Origin: Phaeobacter inhibens DSM 16374
GTDB lineage: Bacteria > Pseudomonadota > Alphaproteobacteria > Rhodobacterales > Rhodobacteraceae
Direction of reading: 5' to 3'
DNA: 64,000 nt
Assembly (NCBI RefSeq): GCF_000473105.1
Contig: NZ_KI421498.1
Location: 682,001-746,000 of the forward strand
Below, piece after piece: positions 18,035 to 26,416 of this stretch (position 1 is the first letter of the stretch; each line of letters begins with the position of its first letter). Made by a program: the position numbers and the translations under genes. The notes below the pieces were generated by a model. It saw nothing but the letters and a program-made list of their open reading frames with translations. It made no database searches and was not told the origin of the DNA.

Positions 18035-19222
18035 ATGAACACATCCCATATCAGCCAGCCGCAGACCCGTTGGGGTGTGGTGATGATCATCTGGGCCGCC
18101 GGTCTGGGGGCCGCGGCGCAATATGGCAAGATCAGCGTCATCTTCGACCAGCTTGAGGTATTGTACCCGGGGGCCGGTTCGACGCTCAGCCTGACGGTGA
18201 CCATGGTCGGGGTGCTGGGCATTCTGTTGGGCGTGGTAGCGGGCGGGTTTGTCGCCTCGTTCGGCTATCGCCGCAGCCTTGTCTGGGCGCTGTGGATCGG
18301 GGCGGCGATGTCGGCACTTCAGGCGCTGAATCTGCCCTATGGTCTGTTTCTGGCAACACGGCTGATCGAAGGCCTGTCGCATCTGGGGATCGTGGTGGCA
18401 GCCCCAACGCTGATCCCGCAGATCTGTAGCCCGCGCCACCGTGGCACGGCGCTGTCGATCTGGAGTACCTTCTTTGGTGTCTCCTTTGCGCTGCTGGTAT
18501 GGTTTGGCCTGCCGCTGGTTGCCGGGTTTGGCCTGTTGTCGCTGTTTGGCGCCCATGCGCTGGTGATGGCAGGTCTGGCGCTGGTGCTGGGACGGGTGTT
18601 GAAGACGGTGCAGGTGCCCCCCCGTTTGCCGCTGGCCAAGCTGGCGGATCTGCCGGGCCTGCATCTTGAGATCTACCGCTCTGCGGCGAAAGTGGCCCCG
18701 GCGGCGGGCTGGCTGTTCTATACCACCTGTTTCGTGGCGCTTCTGACGGTGTTGCCACCGCATCTGGACCCTGCGGTGCGGGTGGGTGTGATCAGTGCCA
18801 TGCCGCTGGTCAGCATTGCCACCTCGATGACGCTGGGCGTTTGGCTGCTGCGCCGGATGGCGGCAGTACGTGTGGTACAGGCCGGGTTTCTGTTAGCCGC
18901 TGGTGGTGCGGTCTGGCTGCTGCTGATGCCCGGTCTGCCGCTGGCCTGCATGGCGCTGGCGGTGGCCTTTGGGCTGGTGCAGGGGGCCAGCTTTGCCTCG
19001 GTGCCGCAGCTGAACGCTGAGGCGGCGGAGCAGGCGCAATCCAATGGCGCGATGAGCCAGGCCGGAAATATGGGCAATGCTATCGGTACGCCGCTGATGG
19101 TGGCCGCCGTTGCTGTTGGCGGATACCATGGAATGATGATGCTGGCGCTGGTGTTGTTCCTCGGCGGCTTTGCCGTGCATGCGATGCTGGCACGGCGGCG
19201 CGGGCAAACCGCAGCAATCTGA
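18035..19222 (+). CDS. MFS transporter
   Basis: A 395-residue major facilitator transporter with about twelve membrane segments. The start ATG 18035 (MNTSHISQPQTRWGVV) follows GAGGGC; the longer open frame upstream runs over the lpdA terminator and is Arg/Cys-rich, so it is rejected. The A-motif-like loop GGFVASFGYRRSLV lies after helix 2 and LIEGLSHLGIVVAAPTLI in helix 4. The fold resembles CynX/NimT-type and drug/metabolite carriers. The substrate is unknown. It ends 5 bp before the LexA box that belongs to uvrA. Confidence 0.85.
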   Translation: MNTSHISQPQTRWGVVMIIWAAGLGAAAQYGKISVIFDQLEVLYPGAGSTLSLTVTMVGVLGILLGVVAGGFVASFGYRRSLVWALWIGAAMSALQALNLPYGLFLATRLIEGLSHLGIVVAAPTLIPQICSPRHRGTALSIWSTFFGVSFALLVWFGLPLVAGFGLLSLFGAHALVMAGLALVLGRVLKTVQVPPRLPLAKLADLPGLHLEIYRSAAKVAPAAGWLFYTTCFVALLTVLPPHLDPAVRVGVISAMPLVSIATSMTLGVWLLRRMAAVRVVQAGFLLAAGGAVWLLLMPGLPLACMALAVAFGLVQGASFASVPQLNAEAAEQAQSNGAMSQAGNMGNAIGTPLMVAAVAVGGYHGMMMLALVLFLGGFAVHAMLARRRGQTAAI

Positions 19223-19226
19223 GCGT

Positions 19227-19241
19227 GTTCGCGCTCCGTTC
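19227..19241 (+). promoter_or_regulatory. LexA (SOS) box upstream of uvrA
   Basis: GTTC-GCGCTCC-GTTC matches the direct-repeat GTTC-N7-GTTC operator bound by alphaproteobacterial LexA. It lies 91 bp before the uvrA start and right after the preceding stop, so SOS control of uvrA is expected. Confidence 0.85.
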
Positions 19242-19332
19242 TCATTTTTCTATTGGAGACTCGGCGCGCAGTCCCTATCTGTAGGGTCGGACACCGGCTG
19301 CAAGGGCGACTGGCGTTGAATCTGGGGGCAGT

Positions 19333-22233
19333 ATGGCTGAGTTGAAATCGATCGAAGTGCGCGGTGCGCGCGAGCACAACCTGAAAAACATCGACGTGGA
19401 TATCCCGCGCGATCAGCTGGTGGTGATCACCGGATTGTCCGGCTCGGGCAAGTCCAGCCTCGCGTTTGATACCATCTATGCAGAGGGTCAGCGCCGCTAT
19501 GTCGAGAGCCTGTCGGCCTATGCGCGCCAGTTTCTTGATATGATGGAAAAGCCGGATGTGGATCATATCAGCGGCCTCTCGCCTGCGATCTCCATCGAGC
19601 AAAAGACGACATCGAAAAACCCGCGTTCGACTGTGGGCACCGTGACTGAGATTTACGATTATCTGCGTCTGTTGTTTGCCCGTGCGGGGACGCCCTATTC
19701 GCCGGCCACCGGAATGCCGATCGAGGCGCAGCAGGTGCAGGACATGGTCGACCGGATCATGACGCTGGAGGAGGGCACCCGTGGCTTCCTGCTGGCGCCC
19801 ATCGTGCGGGACCGCAAGGGGGAATACCGCAAGGAATTCCTGGAGCTGCGCAAGCAGGGGTTCCAGCGCGTGAAGGTCGATGGCGAATTCTACGAACTGG
19901 ATGAGCCGCCGACATTGGACAAGAAGTTCCGCCATGACATCGACGTCGTTGTTGATCGTCTGGTTGTCCGTGAGGGTCTGGAAACCCGGCTGGCCGACAG
20001 CCTGCGGACCGCGCTGGATCTGGCCGATGGGATTGCCATTTTGGAAACCGCCCCGCGTGCTGCCGAGGGTGAAGAGGCGCCTGAGCCGGAGCGGATCACC
20101 TTTTCCGAGAATTTTGCCTGCCCGGTCAGCGGTTTCACCATCCCCGAGATCGAACCGCGGCTGTTCTCCTTTAACGCGCCGTTTGGCGCCTGCCCGGAAT
20201 GTGACGGTCTGGGGGTTGAGCTGTTCTTTGACGAGCGTCTGGTGGTGCCGGATCAGAACCTGAAAATCTATGACGGGGCGCTGGCGCCCTGGCGCAAGGG
20301 CAAATCGCCCTATTTCCTGCAGACCATCGAAGCCATCGCCAAGCATTATCAGTTCAACAAAAACACCAAGTGGAAAGACCTGCCGAACAAGGTGCAGCAG
20401 GTGTTCCTGCGCGGCTCCGGCGACGAGGAAATCAAATTCCGCTACGATGAAGGCGGCCGCGTCTATGAGGTGACGCGCGTCTTCGAAGGGGTCATTCCGA
20501 ATATGGAACGGCGCTACCGGGAGACGGATTCCAACTGGATCCGCGAAGAATTCGAACGCTACCAGAACAACCGGTCCTGCGGTGTCTGCGAAGGCTATCG
20601 TCTGCGCGAAGAGGCGCTGGCGGTTAAAATCGGTCCTGCTGGCGGCCGCCCGGATCAACTGCTGCATGTGGGGCAGGTGGTGCAGATGTCGATCCGCGAG
20701 GCGCTGGCCTGGATCGAGGATGTGCCCAATCAGCTGTCGGCGCAGAAGCAGGAAATCGCCCGCGCCATCGTGAAGGAAATTCGCGAACGGCTTGGATTTC
20801 TGAACAATGTCGGTCTGGAATATCTGACCCTGAGCCGCAATGCCGGCACGCTCTCCGGTGGGGAGAGCCAGCGGATCCGTCTGGCATCGCAGATCGGCTC
20901 TGGTCTGACAGGCGTTCTTTATGTGCTGGATGAGCCGTCCATCGGGCTGCATCAGCGTGACAATGACCGGTTGCTGGAAACACTGAAAAACCTGCGGGAT
21001 CAGGGCAATACGGTGATCGTGGTCGAACATGACGAGGACGCGATCCGCGAGGCGGATTATGTCTTTGACATCGGGCCGGGTGCGGGTGTGCATGGCGGGC
21101 AGGTGGTTAGCCACGGCACGCCAGAGATGGTGGCCGCTGATGAAGGCTCGATCACCGGGCAGTATCTGTCCGGCACACGCGAGATCGCGGTGCCATCGGT
21201 GCGCCGCAAAGGCAATGGGAAATCGGTGAAGGTGGTCAAGGCCACCGGCAACAACCTCAAGAACGTCACGGCGGAGTTCCCGCTGGGCAAGTTCCTTTGT
21301 GTGTCGGGCGTGTCGGGCGGCGGCAAGTCCACGTTGACCATTGAAACCCTGTTCAAAACCGCGTCCATGCGCCTCAACGGTGCGCGCCAGACGCCGGCCC
21401 CCTGTGAAACCATCAAGGGGTTGGAGCATCTGGATAAGGTGATCGACATTGACCAGCGGCCCATTGGCCGGACACCGCGGTCAAACCCGGCGACCTATAC
21501 CGGGGCCTTTACCCCGATCCGCGAGTGGTTTGCCGGGCTGCCGGAATCCAAAACCCGTGGCTACAAACCGGGGCGGTTTTCCTTCAACGTGAAGGGCGGG
21601 CGCTGCGAGGCCTGTCAGGGCGACGGTGTTATTAAAATCGAGATGCATTTCCTGCCGGATGTCTATGTGGAATGTGAGACATGTAAGGGCGCACGCTACA
21701 ACCGCGAGACGCTGGAAATCCAGTTCAAGGGCAAGTCGATTGCCGATGTGCTGGATATGACGGTGGAGGATGCGCAGCAGTTTTTCCAGGCGGTGCCGTC
21801 GATCCGTGACAAGATGGATGCGCTGATGCGGGTGGGCCTTGGCTATATCAAGGTCGGCCAACAGGCGACCACCTTGTCGGGCGGCGAGGCGCAGCGGGTC
21901 AAACTGTCGAAGGAACTGGCCAAACGGTCCACCGGGCGAACGCTGTATATTCTGGATGAGCCGACCACAGGTCTGCATTTCGAGGATGTTCGCAAGCTGC
22001 TGGAAGTGCTGCATGAATTGGTCGAACAGGGCAACTCCGTGGTGGTGATCGAGCATAATCTGGATGTGATCAAAACCGCCGACTGGATCATTGATATTGG
22101 GCCGGAAGGCGGCGATGGCGGCGGCGAAATCGTGGCCGCAGGCACGCCGGAGGATGTGGCTGCAACGAAGGGCAGCCATACCGGTCACTACCTCAAAGAG
22201 ATCCTCGACGCCCGCAGTCTCGCGGCGGAGTGA
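19333..22233 (+). CDS. uvrA: Excinuclease ABC subunit A
   Basis: A 966-residue damage-recognition ATPase of nucleotide excision repair; the UvrA dimer loads UvrB at lesions. It has two ABC ATPase modules: Walker [10 protein letters not shown] (about 34-42) and GVSGGGKST (about 658-666), with signature motifs [11 protein letters not shown] (about 508) and [11 protein letters not shown] (about 848). Zinc modules are visible at CEACQGDG...[18 protein letters not shown] and CPECDGLG. The first CxxC of the N-terminal zinc site reads CPVSG, so one Cys of the E. coli pattern is missing. SOS regulation is indicated by the LexA box at 19227-19241. Confidence 0.98.
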   Translation: MAELKSIEVRGAREHNLKNIDVDIPRDQLVVITGLSGSGKSSLAFDTIYAEGQRRYVESLSAYARQFLDMMEKPDVDHISGLSPAISIEQKTTSKNPRSTVGTVTEIYDYLRLLFARAGTPYSPATGMPIEAQQVQDMVDRIMTLEEGTRGFLLAPIVRDRKGEYRKEFLELRKQGFQRVKVDGEFYELDEPPTLDKKFRHDIDVVVDRLVVREGLETRLADSLRTALDLADGIAILETAPRAAEGEEAPEPERITFSENFACPVSGFTIPEIEPRLFSFNAPFGACPECDGLGVELFFDERLVVPDQNLKIYDGALAPWRKGKSPYFLQTIEAIAKHYQFNKNTKWKDLPNKVQQVFLRGSGDEEIKFRYDEGGRVYEVTRVFEGVIPNMERRYRETDSNWIREEFERYQNNRSCGVCEGYRLREEALAVKIGPAGGRPDQLLHVGQVVQMSIREALAWIEDVPNQLSAQKQEIARAIVKEIRERLGFLNNVGLEYLTLSRNAGTLSGGESQRIRLASQIGSGLTGVLYVLDEPSIGLHQRDNDRLLETLKNLRDQGNTVIVVEHDEDAIREADYVFDIGPGAGVHGGQVVSHGTPEMVAADEGSITGQYLSGTREIAVPSVRRKGNGKSVKVVKATGNNLKNVTAEFPLGKFLCVSGVSGGGKSTLTIETLFKTASMRLNGARQTPAPCETIKGLEHLDKVIDIDQRPIGRTPRSNPATYTGAFTPIREWFAGLPESKTRGYKPGRFSFNVKGGRCEACQGDGVIKIEMHFLPDVYVECETCKGARYNRETLEIQFKGKSIADVLDMTVEDAQQFFQAVPSIRDKMDALMRVGLGYIKVGQQATTLSGGEAQRVKLSKELAKRSTGRTLYILDEPTTGLHFEDVRKLLEVLHELVEQGNSVVVIEHNLDVIKTADWIIDIGPEGGDGGGEIVAAGTPEDVAATKGSHTGHYLKEILDARSLAAE

Positions 22234-22283
22234 TCCGCCGCAGGCTTTGCAGTATCCCTCGACGGATTTGACCCCAAAAAACG

Positions 22284-22314
22284 AAGCGCCGCCGACGTTC
22301 TGTCAGCGGCGCTT
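22284..22314 (+). terminator. Possible terminator of uvrA
   Basis: AAGCGCCGC pairs with GCGGCGCTT around a 13-nt loop; the tail TTTCCACA has few T. Confidence 0.5.
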
Positions 22315-22895
22315 TCCACAGAGCTGGATTGGGACGGTGCGACACCCGTTGGGGGTGGGGGAGAGCCTGCAAACGAGGACATGCAGGCAGCAGATGTCGC
22401 AAACCAAAGTCTTTAATCCAATTGGCGTGGAAGTCTTCTTTTCAGAAGCCAAACGAACCTGTGTAAATGCGACGAAATAGACGAAACCGGTGGGGGATCA
22501 GTGTCGTTTCTTACGTATTCGCAAAGGATCGCTTCTGTTAATTGTTTCCTTTCTCATTCTATTTCCATTGTTAATTTCCACAGTTTACTGGCCTGATGCC
22601 AATTGACAGGTGGTGTCCGGATTGCTTCCAGAGGGAGGGGCCGTTTCTAGCCGCATCGTCGGGGGTGATCAGATATGTTGTTGATCTAATGGTAGGTTGG
22701 CATATGGGTTTTCATGCGTCTAGGAAAAAGTTAACGCGCCCGGCGGCGTAAAAATGAGAATTTTATATTTCCTAACGGCGGTTCTGGCGTGTTAGGAGAA
22801 TATTAACGACAATTTCGCGATCCGCTGTTGCAGGTTTCACGGCGGTTTAGTCGAAATAATGGGGTTGGCATATTTTCGATGTGAAACGCCAATTT

Positions 22896-22944
22896 AAAGC
22901 AAAACACCGCAGCCGGGATATAGGCTGCGGTGTTTTGCTTTTTT
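22896..22944. terminator. Strong bidirectional terminator
   Basis: A perfect 19-bp stem (22896-22914 with 22923-22941) encloses the loop GGGATATA. T6 follows on the plus strand and a shorter AAATT tract lies on the other side. It ends the minus-strand valine operon about 95 bp after mmsB, and would also stop any plus-strand transcript from the region before it. Confidence 0.85.
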
Positions 22945-23037
22945 ATGAAAGCGCGGATGATCTGCGCAGGCATCGCTGGCTGGCCGGTATGGCGGCGCAT
23001 AGGCCGCGGTAGGCTGTGCCCTGCGGTGCCTGCGGGG

Positions 23038-23913
23038 TCAATCGTGGCGGCTGCGCGCCTCAAAGCGGGGCAGCATGGCGCTGAAATCCTTGCCTGCGCC
23101 GCCTTCTTCCTCAACAAACATGGAATAGAGCGCCTGTGCCAGCGCCCCCATCGGGGTATCGGCATCCGCACTATGGGCGGCTTGCTGTGCCAGGCGCAGA
23201 TCCTTCAGCATCAGCTCTGCGGCAAAACCGGGCTGGTAGTCATTATCGGCAGGCGATTGCGGGCCAACCCCCGGCGCCGGGCAATAGGCGTTCATCGACC
23301 AGCTGTAGCCAGAGGAGGTGGAGACCACATCGAACATCTTCTGACGGTCGAGGCCCAGTTTGTCGGCAAGGGCAAAGGCCTCGCAGGTGCCGATCATGGT
23401 AATGCCGAGGATCATGTTGTTGCAGATCTTGGCGGCCTGACCGGCGCCGGCATCGCCACAATGCACAGCCTTCTGACCCATGATGTCAAACAGCGGCTTG
23501 GCGGCGTCGAACGCGGCCTGGCTGCCACCGGCCATAAAGGTCAGCGTGCCACCTGAGGCGCCACCAATACCGCCGGAGACCGGCGCGTCGACAAACATCA
23601 GGTTGGCGGACCCTGCCTGATCGGCCACGGCACGGGCGCTGTCGACATCGACGGTGGAACAATCCACCAGCGTGGTACCCTCTGCCATGGCAGGGATGAC
23701 GTCATCTGCAACCGCGCGCAGGATCTGGCCATTCGGCAGCATGGTGATCACCACGTCGGCGCCGGTCGCGGCCTCAGCGGCGGAGGCCGCCATGGTGACA
23801 CCCTCGATCGAGACATCCGCCATGTCAAAGCCGGTGACGGTGTGGCCTGCCTTGGCCAGATTGGCCGCCATCGGGCCGCCCATATTGCCAAGACCGATAA
23901 ATCCGATGTTCAT
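23038..23913 (-). CDS. mmsB: 3-Hydroxyisobutyrate dehydrogenase
   Basis: A 291-residue NAD-dependent beta-hydroxyacid dehydrogenase that oxidises 3-hydroxyisobutyrate to methylmalonate semialdehyde in valine degradation. Visible are the Rossmann start NIGFIGLGNMGGPMAANLAKAG, the substrate-binding DAPVSGGIGGASGGTLTFMAGG (about 117) and the catalytic-lysine segment GAGQAAKICNNMILG (about 165-170). The gene's start overlaps the stop of the upstream hydrolase by 4 nt. With the next two genes it forms a minus-strand operon ending at the strong terminator. Confidence 0.96.
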   Translation of the reverse strand: MNIGFIGLGNMGGPMAANLAKAGHTVTGFDMADVSIEGVTMAASAAEAATGADVVITMLPNGQILRAVADDVIPAMAEGTTLVDCSTVDVDSARAVADQAGSANLMFVDAPVSGGIGGASGGTLTFMAGGSQAAFDAAKPLFDIMGQKAVHCGDAGAGQAAKICNNMILGITMIGTCEAFALADKLGLDRQKMFDVVSTSSGYSWSMNAYCPAPGVGPQSPADNDYQPGFAAELMLKDLRLAQQAAHSADADTPMGALAQALYSMFVEEEGGAGKDFSAMLPRFEARSRHD

Positions 23914-24956
23914 GTGTTCTCCTCCTCAAACTGCAGCGTCTGGGTCGCCAGCGGCATCAGCATCTGGCTGACAGCGGTAGCAGGCACATCACGATCTGCA
24001 TATTGCCATTTGGGCTGGCGGTCCTTGTCAATGATCTGGGCGCGGATGCCTTCCAGAAAGTCGCCCTTCTCCATCGCACGATGGGTGAAGCGGTATTCCA
24101 GTTCAAGCGCCTTGCGAATGCCCATGGTGCCGAGGCGCAGTCGGTGCAGCAGCTCAACGGTGCAGGCCATCGACAGAGGGGCGTTGCGCCGCAGGGTTTT
24201 CAGTGTCTCATCGGCGAAGGCGCTGCCGTCCTGATCAAGTGTGGTCAAAATAGCGCCCAGTGTTTCGCCGGCAAAACTGTGGTCGATGGTGTCGCGCAGC
24301 GCCTCCAGACGGCCTTCGGGTGCGGTCTCTGCGGCGTCTGCAAGCTGATTGGCGCGGCCTGAGTGTTCCAGTTCGGCGATTAGCGTAGGCCAGCGGGTTT
24401 CGGGAATGTAATGGTCGGCAAAGCCTGCATAGATCGCATCCGCCGCCGTCATCCGCGCCCCTGTGAGGCCGAGGTATTCTCCCAGCCGCCCCGGCGCAAG
24501 GGCCAGCATCAGGGTGCCGCCAACATCAGGAATAAGGCCGATGCCGACCTCGGGCATGGCGATCTTCGTATTGTTGCCGACGATGCGATGAGTGCCGTGG
24601 CAGCCAAGACCGACGCCGCCACCCATGACGAACCCCTGCAGAAAACTGACCACCGGTTTGGGGTATTCAAAGATTCGGGCGTTCATACGGTATTCATCGC
24701 GCCAGAACCGGCGACCATAGTCGTAATCGCCACTGGTGCCAGTCTGGTAGAGTTCGGCAATGTCACCGCCCGCACAGAAGGCTTTCTCGCCCTCGGCGTC
24801 CATCACCACCAGATCAACGGCGTCGTCATCGGCCCAGGCTTTCAGCGCGGCGTCGACGGCCATGCACATGTCATAGCTCAGCGCATTCAGCGCCTTGCTG
24901 CGGGTGAGGGTAATCCGCCCGGCGCGGCCAGTGATGCGGATATCAATATCGCTCAT
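23910..24956 (-). CDS. 3-Hydroxyisobutyryl-CoA hydrolase (enoyl-CoA hydratase/isomerase family)
   Basis: A 348-residue crotonase-fold protein. N-terminal ITLTRSKALNALSYDM, the oxyanion-hole motifs FCAGGDIAELY (about 60) and GFVMGGGVGLGCHGTHRI (about 110), and the C-terminal helix region are typical of HIBCH, which is longer than plain enoyl-CoA hydratases. It hydrolyses 3-hydroxyisobutyryl-CoA, freeing the substrate of the MmsB encoded directly downstream. The assignment to hydrolase rather than hydratase rests on length, EIGLIPDVGG-type motifs and operon position. It lies 7 bp after the acyl-CoA dehydrogenase. Confidence 0.9.
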   Translation of the reverse strand: MSDIDIRITGRAGRITLTRSKALNALSYDMCMAVDAALKAWADDDAVDLVVMDAEGEKAFCAGGDIAELYQTGTSGDYDYGRRFWRDEYRMNARIFEYPKPVVSFLQGFVMGGGVGLGCHGTHRIVGNNTKIAMPEVGIGLIPDVGGTLMLALAPGRLGEYLGLTGARMTAADAIYAGFADHYIPETRWPTLIAELEHSGRANQLADAAETAPEGRLEALRDTIDHSFAGETLGAILTTLDQDGSAFADETLKTLRRNAPLSMACTVELLHRLRLGTMGIRKALELEYRFTHRAMEKGDFLEGIRAQIIDKDRQPKWQYADRDVPATAVSQMLMPLATQTLQFEEENT

Positions 24957-24963
24957 GGCTGCC

Positions 24964-26109
24964 TCAGTGGTTTTCGGCCAGAAGATGGCGCGCGGTGATC
25001 ACGCGCATGATCTCATTGGTGCCTTCCAGGATCTGGTGAACCCGCAGATCGCGCACCAGTTTTTCGATGCCATAGTCCGCGAGATAACCGTAGCCGCCAT
25101 GCAGTTGCAGACATTGATCGACCACTTTGGAGCCAGCTTCGGTGACAAACTTCTTCGCCATAGCGCAGTGTTTGGAGGCATCCGGCGCGCCCTGATCCAA
25201 CTTCCACGCGGCCTGACGCAGGAACACACGGGCCGCCTGAAGTTCGATTTCCATATCCGCAAGGCGGAATTGCAGGCCCTGGAACTGATCGATGGATTTG
25301 CCAAAGGCCTTGCGCTCGGACATATATTGCAGGGTCATTGTCAGCGCCTGCTGGGCCGCGCCGAGGGAGCAGGAGGCGATATTCAGACGCCCGCCATCCA
25401 GACCTTTCATCGCGTAGGTGAACCCTTTGCCTTCTTCTCCGACCAGATTGGCGGCGGGGATTTTGCAGTCGTCGAACTGAACCTGGGCTGTGGGCTGGCT
25501 CTTCCAACCCATTTTCTCCTCAAGCCCGCCAAAGCTGAGCCCTGCGGTGCCATCCTCGACATAGACGGTAGAGACACCTTTGGGGCCGTCCTCACCGCTG
25601 CGCACCATGCAGACATAGGCGTCGGAGTAGCCGCCACCGGAGATGAACGCCTTGGTGCCGTTGAGGGTATAGCCCTCGTTGGTTTTGGCAGCACGGGTTT
25701 TCAGCGCTGCGGCATCAGAGCCGGAACCGGGCTCGGTGAGACAGTAGCTGAGCACGGTCTTCATCGACAGGATATCAGGCATGATCCGCGCCTTCATCTC
25801 GTCACTGGCAAAGCTGTCGAGCATCTTGGCGCACATGTTGTGGATCGACAGGAAGGCCGCAACAGACGGGCAGGCCATCGACAGCGCCTCAAACACCAAG
25901 GTGGCATCCAGTCGCGACAGGCCCGCGCCGCCGGTTTCTTCGGAGACATAAAGCGCGCCAAAGCCCAGCTCGCCGATCTGCGGCCAGAGCGATTTCGGAA
26001 TGGTGCCCTCGGCCTCCCACTGGCGGGCGAAGGGGGCGATATGCTCCTGTCCAAAGGCAAAAGCCATATCGAAAATGGCGGTCTGTTCCTCGGTCAATGC
26101 GAAATCCAC
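24964..26109 (-). CDS. Acyl-CoA dehydrogenase, probably isobutyryl-CoA dehydrogenase
   Basis: A 381-residue FAD flavoenzyme that introduces the first double bond in a branched acyl-CoA. The start is taken as GTG 26109 (VDFALTEEQTAIFDMA), preceded by GGGAGGAC; the longer reading adds an unconserved leader. Motifs are YCLTEPGSGSDA, FISGGGYSD and the C-terminal LQLHGGYGYLADYGIEKLVRDLRVHQILEGTNEIMR region, split here only by reading; the catalytic glutamate lies in EGTNEIMR. As first gene of the operon with the hydrolase and mmsB it should act on isobutyryl-CoA from valine. Confidence 0.92.
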   Translation of the reverse strand: MDFALTEEQTAIFDMAFAFGQEHIAPFARQWEAEGTIPKSLWPQIGELGFGALYVSEETGGAGLSRLDATLVFEALSMACPSVAAFLSIHNMCAKMLDSFASDEMKARIMPDILSMKTVLSYCLTEPGSGSDAAALKTRAAKTNEGYTLNGTKAFISGGGYSDAYVCMVRSGEDGPKGVSTVYVEDGTAGLSFGGLEEKMGWKSQPTAQVQFDDCKIPAANLVGEEGKGFTYAMKGLDGGRLNIASCSLGAAQQALTMTLQYMSERKAFGKSIDQFQGLQFRLADMEIELQAARVFLRQAAWKLDQGAPDASKHCAMAKKFVTEAGSKVVDQCLQLHGGYGYLADYGIEKLVRDLRVHQILEGTNEIMRVITARHLLAENH

Positions 26110-26416
26110 AGCGTGTCCTCCCTCGTGTGAACGCAGCCCGGCCCGGATATGACCCGCCGGAGTCGTCATGAATTGAACGGTTGTTTATTTTTCTAGCGAC
26201 CCAAGCGCGACAGGGCAAGCGGCAGCGGTGCAAAGCTGCTGTGCAGAAATGTCGGTTTGCCCTTGGTTCTGGCGGATAAGTAAGGGCATTGCTGCAAGAA
26301 GTGCGACAGGAAGTGAAGTGAACCGTTTCTTAGGCATTTTCTTTCAAACTGACCGAAATTTGTCAAAACCCGTGGCGCATTGCAGCCGCGGAGGATCAGC
26401 TAAGGGCAGACTTTCT

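Larger units (their letters stand above)
22234..23037. other. 800-bp intergenic region, relatively AT-rich
   Basis: This stretch contains no supported protein gene. The part from about 22430 to 22900 is clearly richer in A and T than its surroundings (for example ATGAGAATTTTATATTTCC near 22753). Two hairpins bound it: a weak uvrA terminator at 22284-22314 and a very strong bidirectional one at 22896-22944. Frames of 24-28 codons after ATG at 22394 and 22467 lack good ribosome sites. A small RNA using the terminator at 22941 is possible but unproven. Confidence 0.6.

Noticed and set aside
18718-21429. Antisense open frame of 903 codons over uvrA and the MFS gene
   Set aside because: It covers parts of two well-supported sense genes and shows no recognisable protein features.
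22394-22540. Short frames after uvrA (28 and 24 codons)
   Set aside because: There is no ribosome site or conserved feature, and the frames overlap each other.
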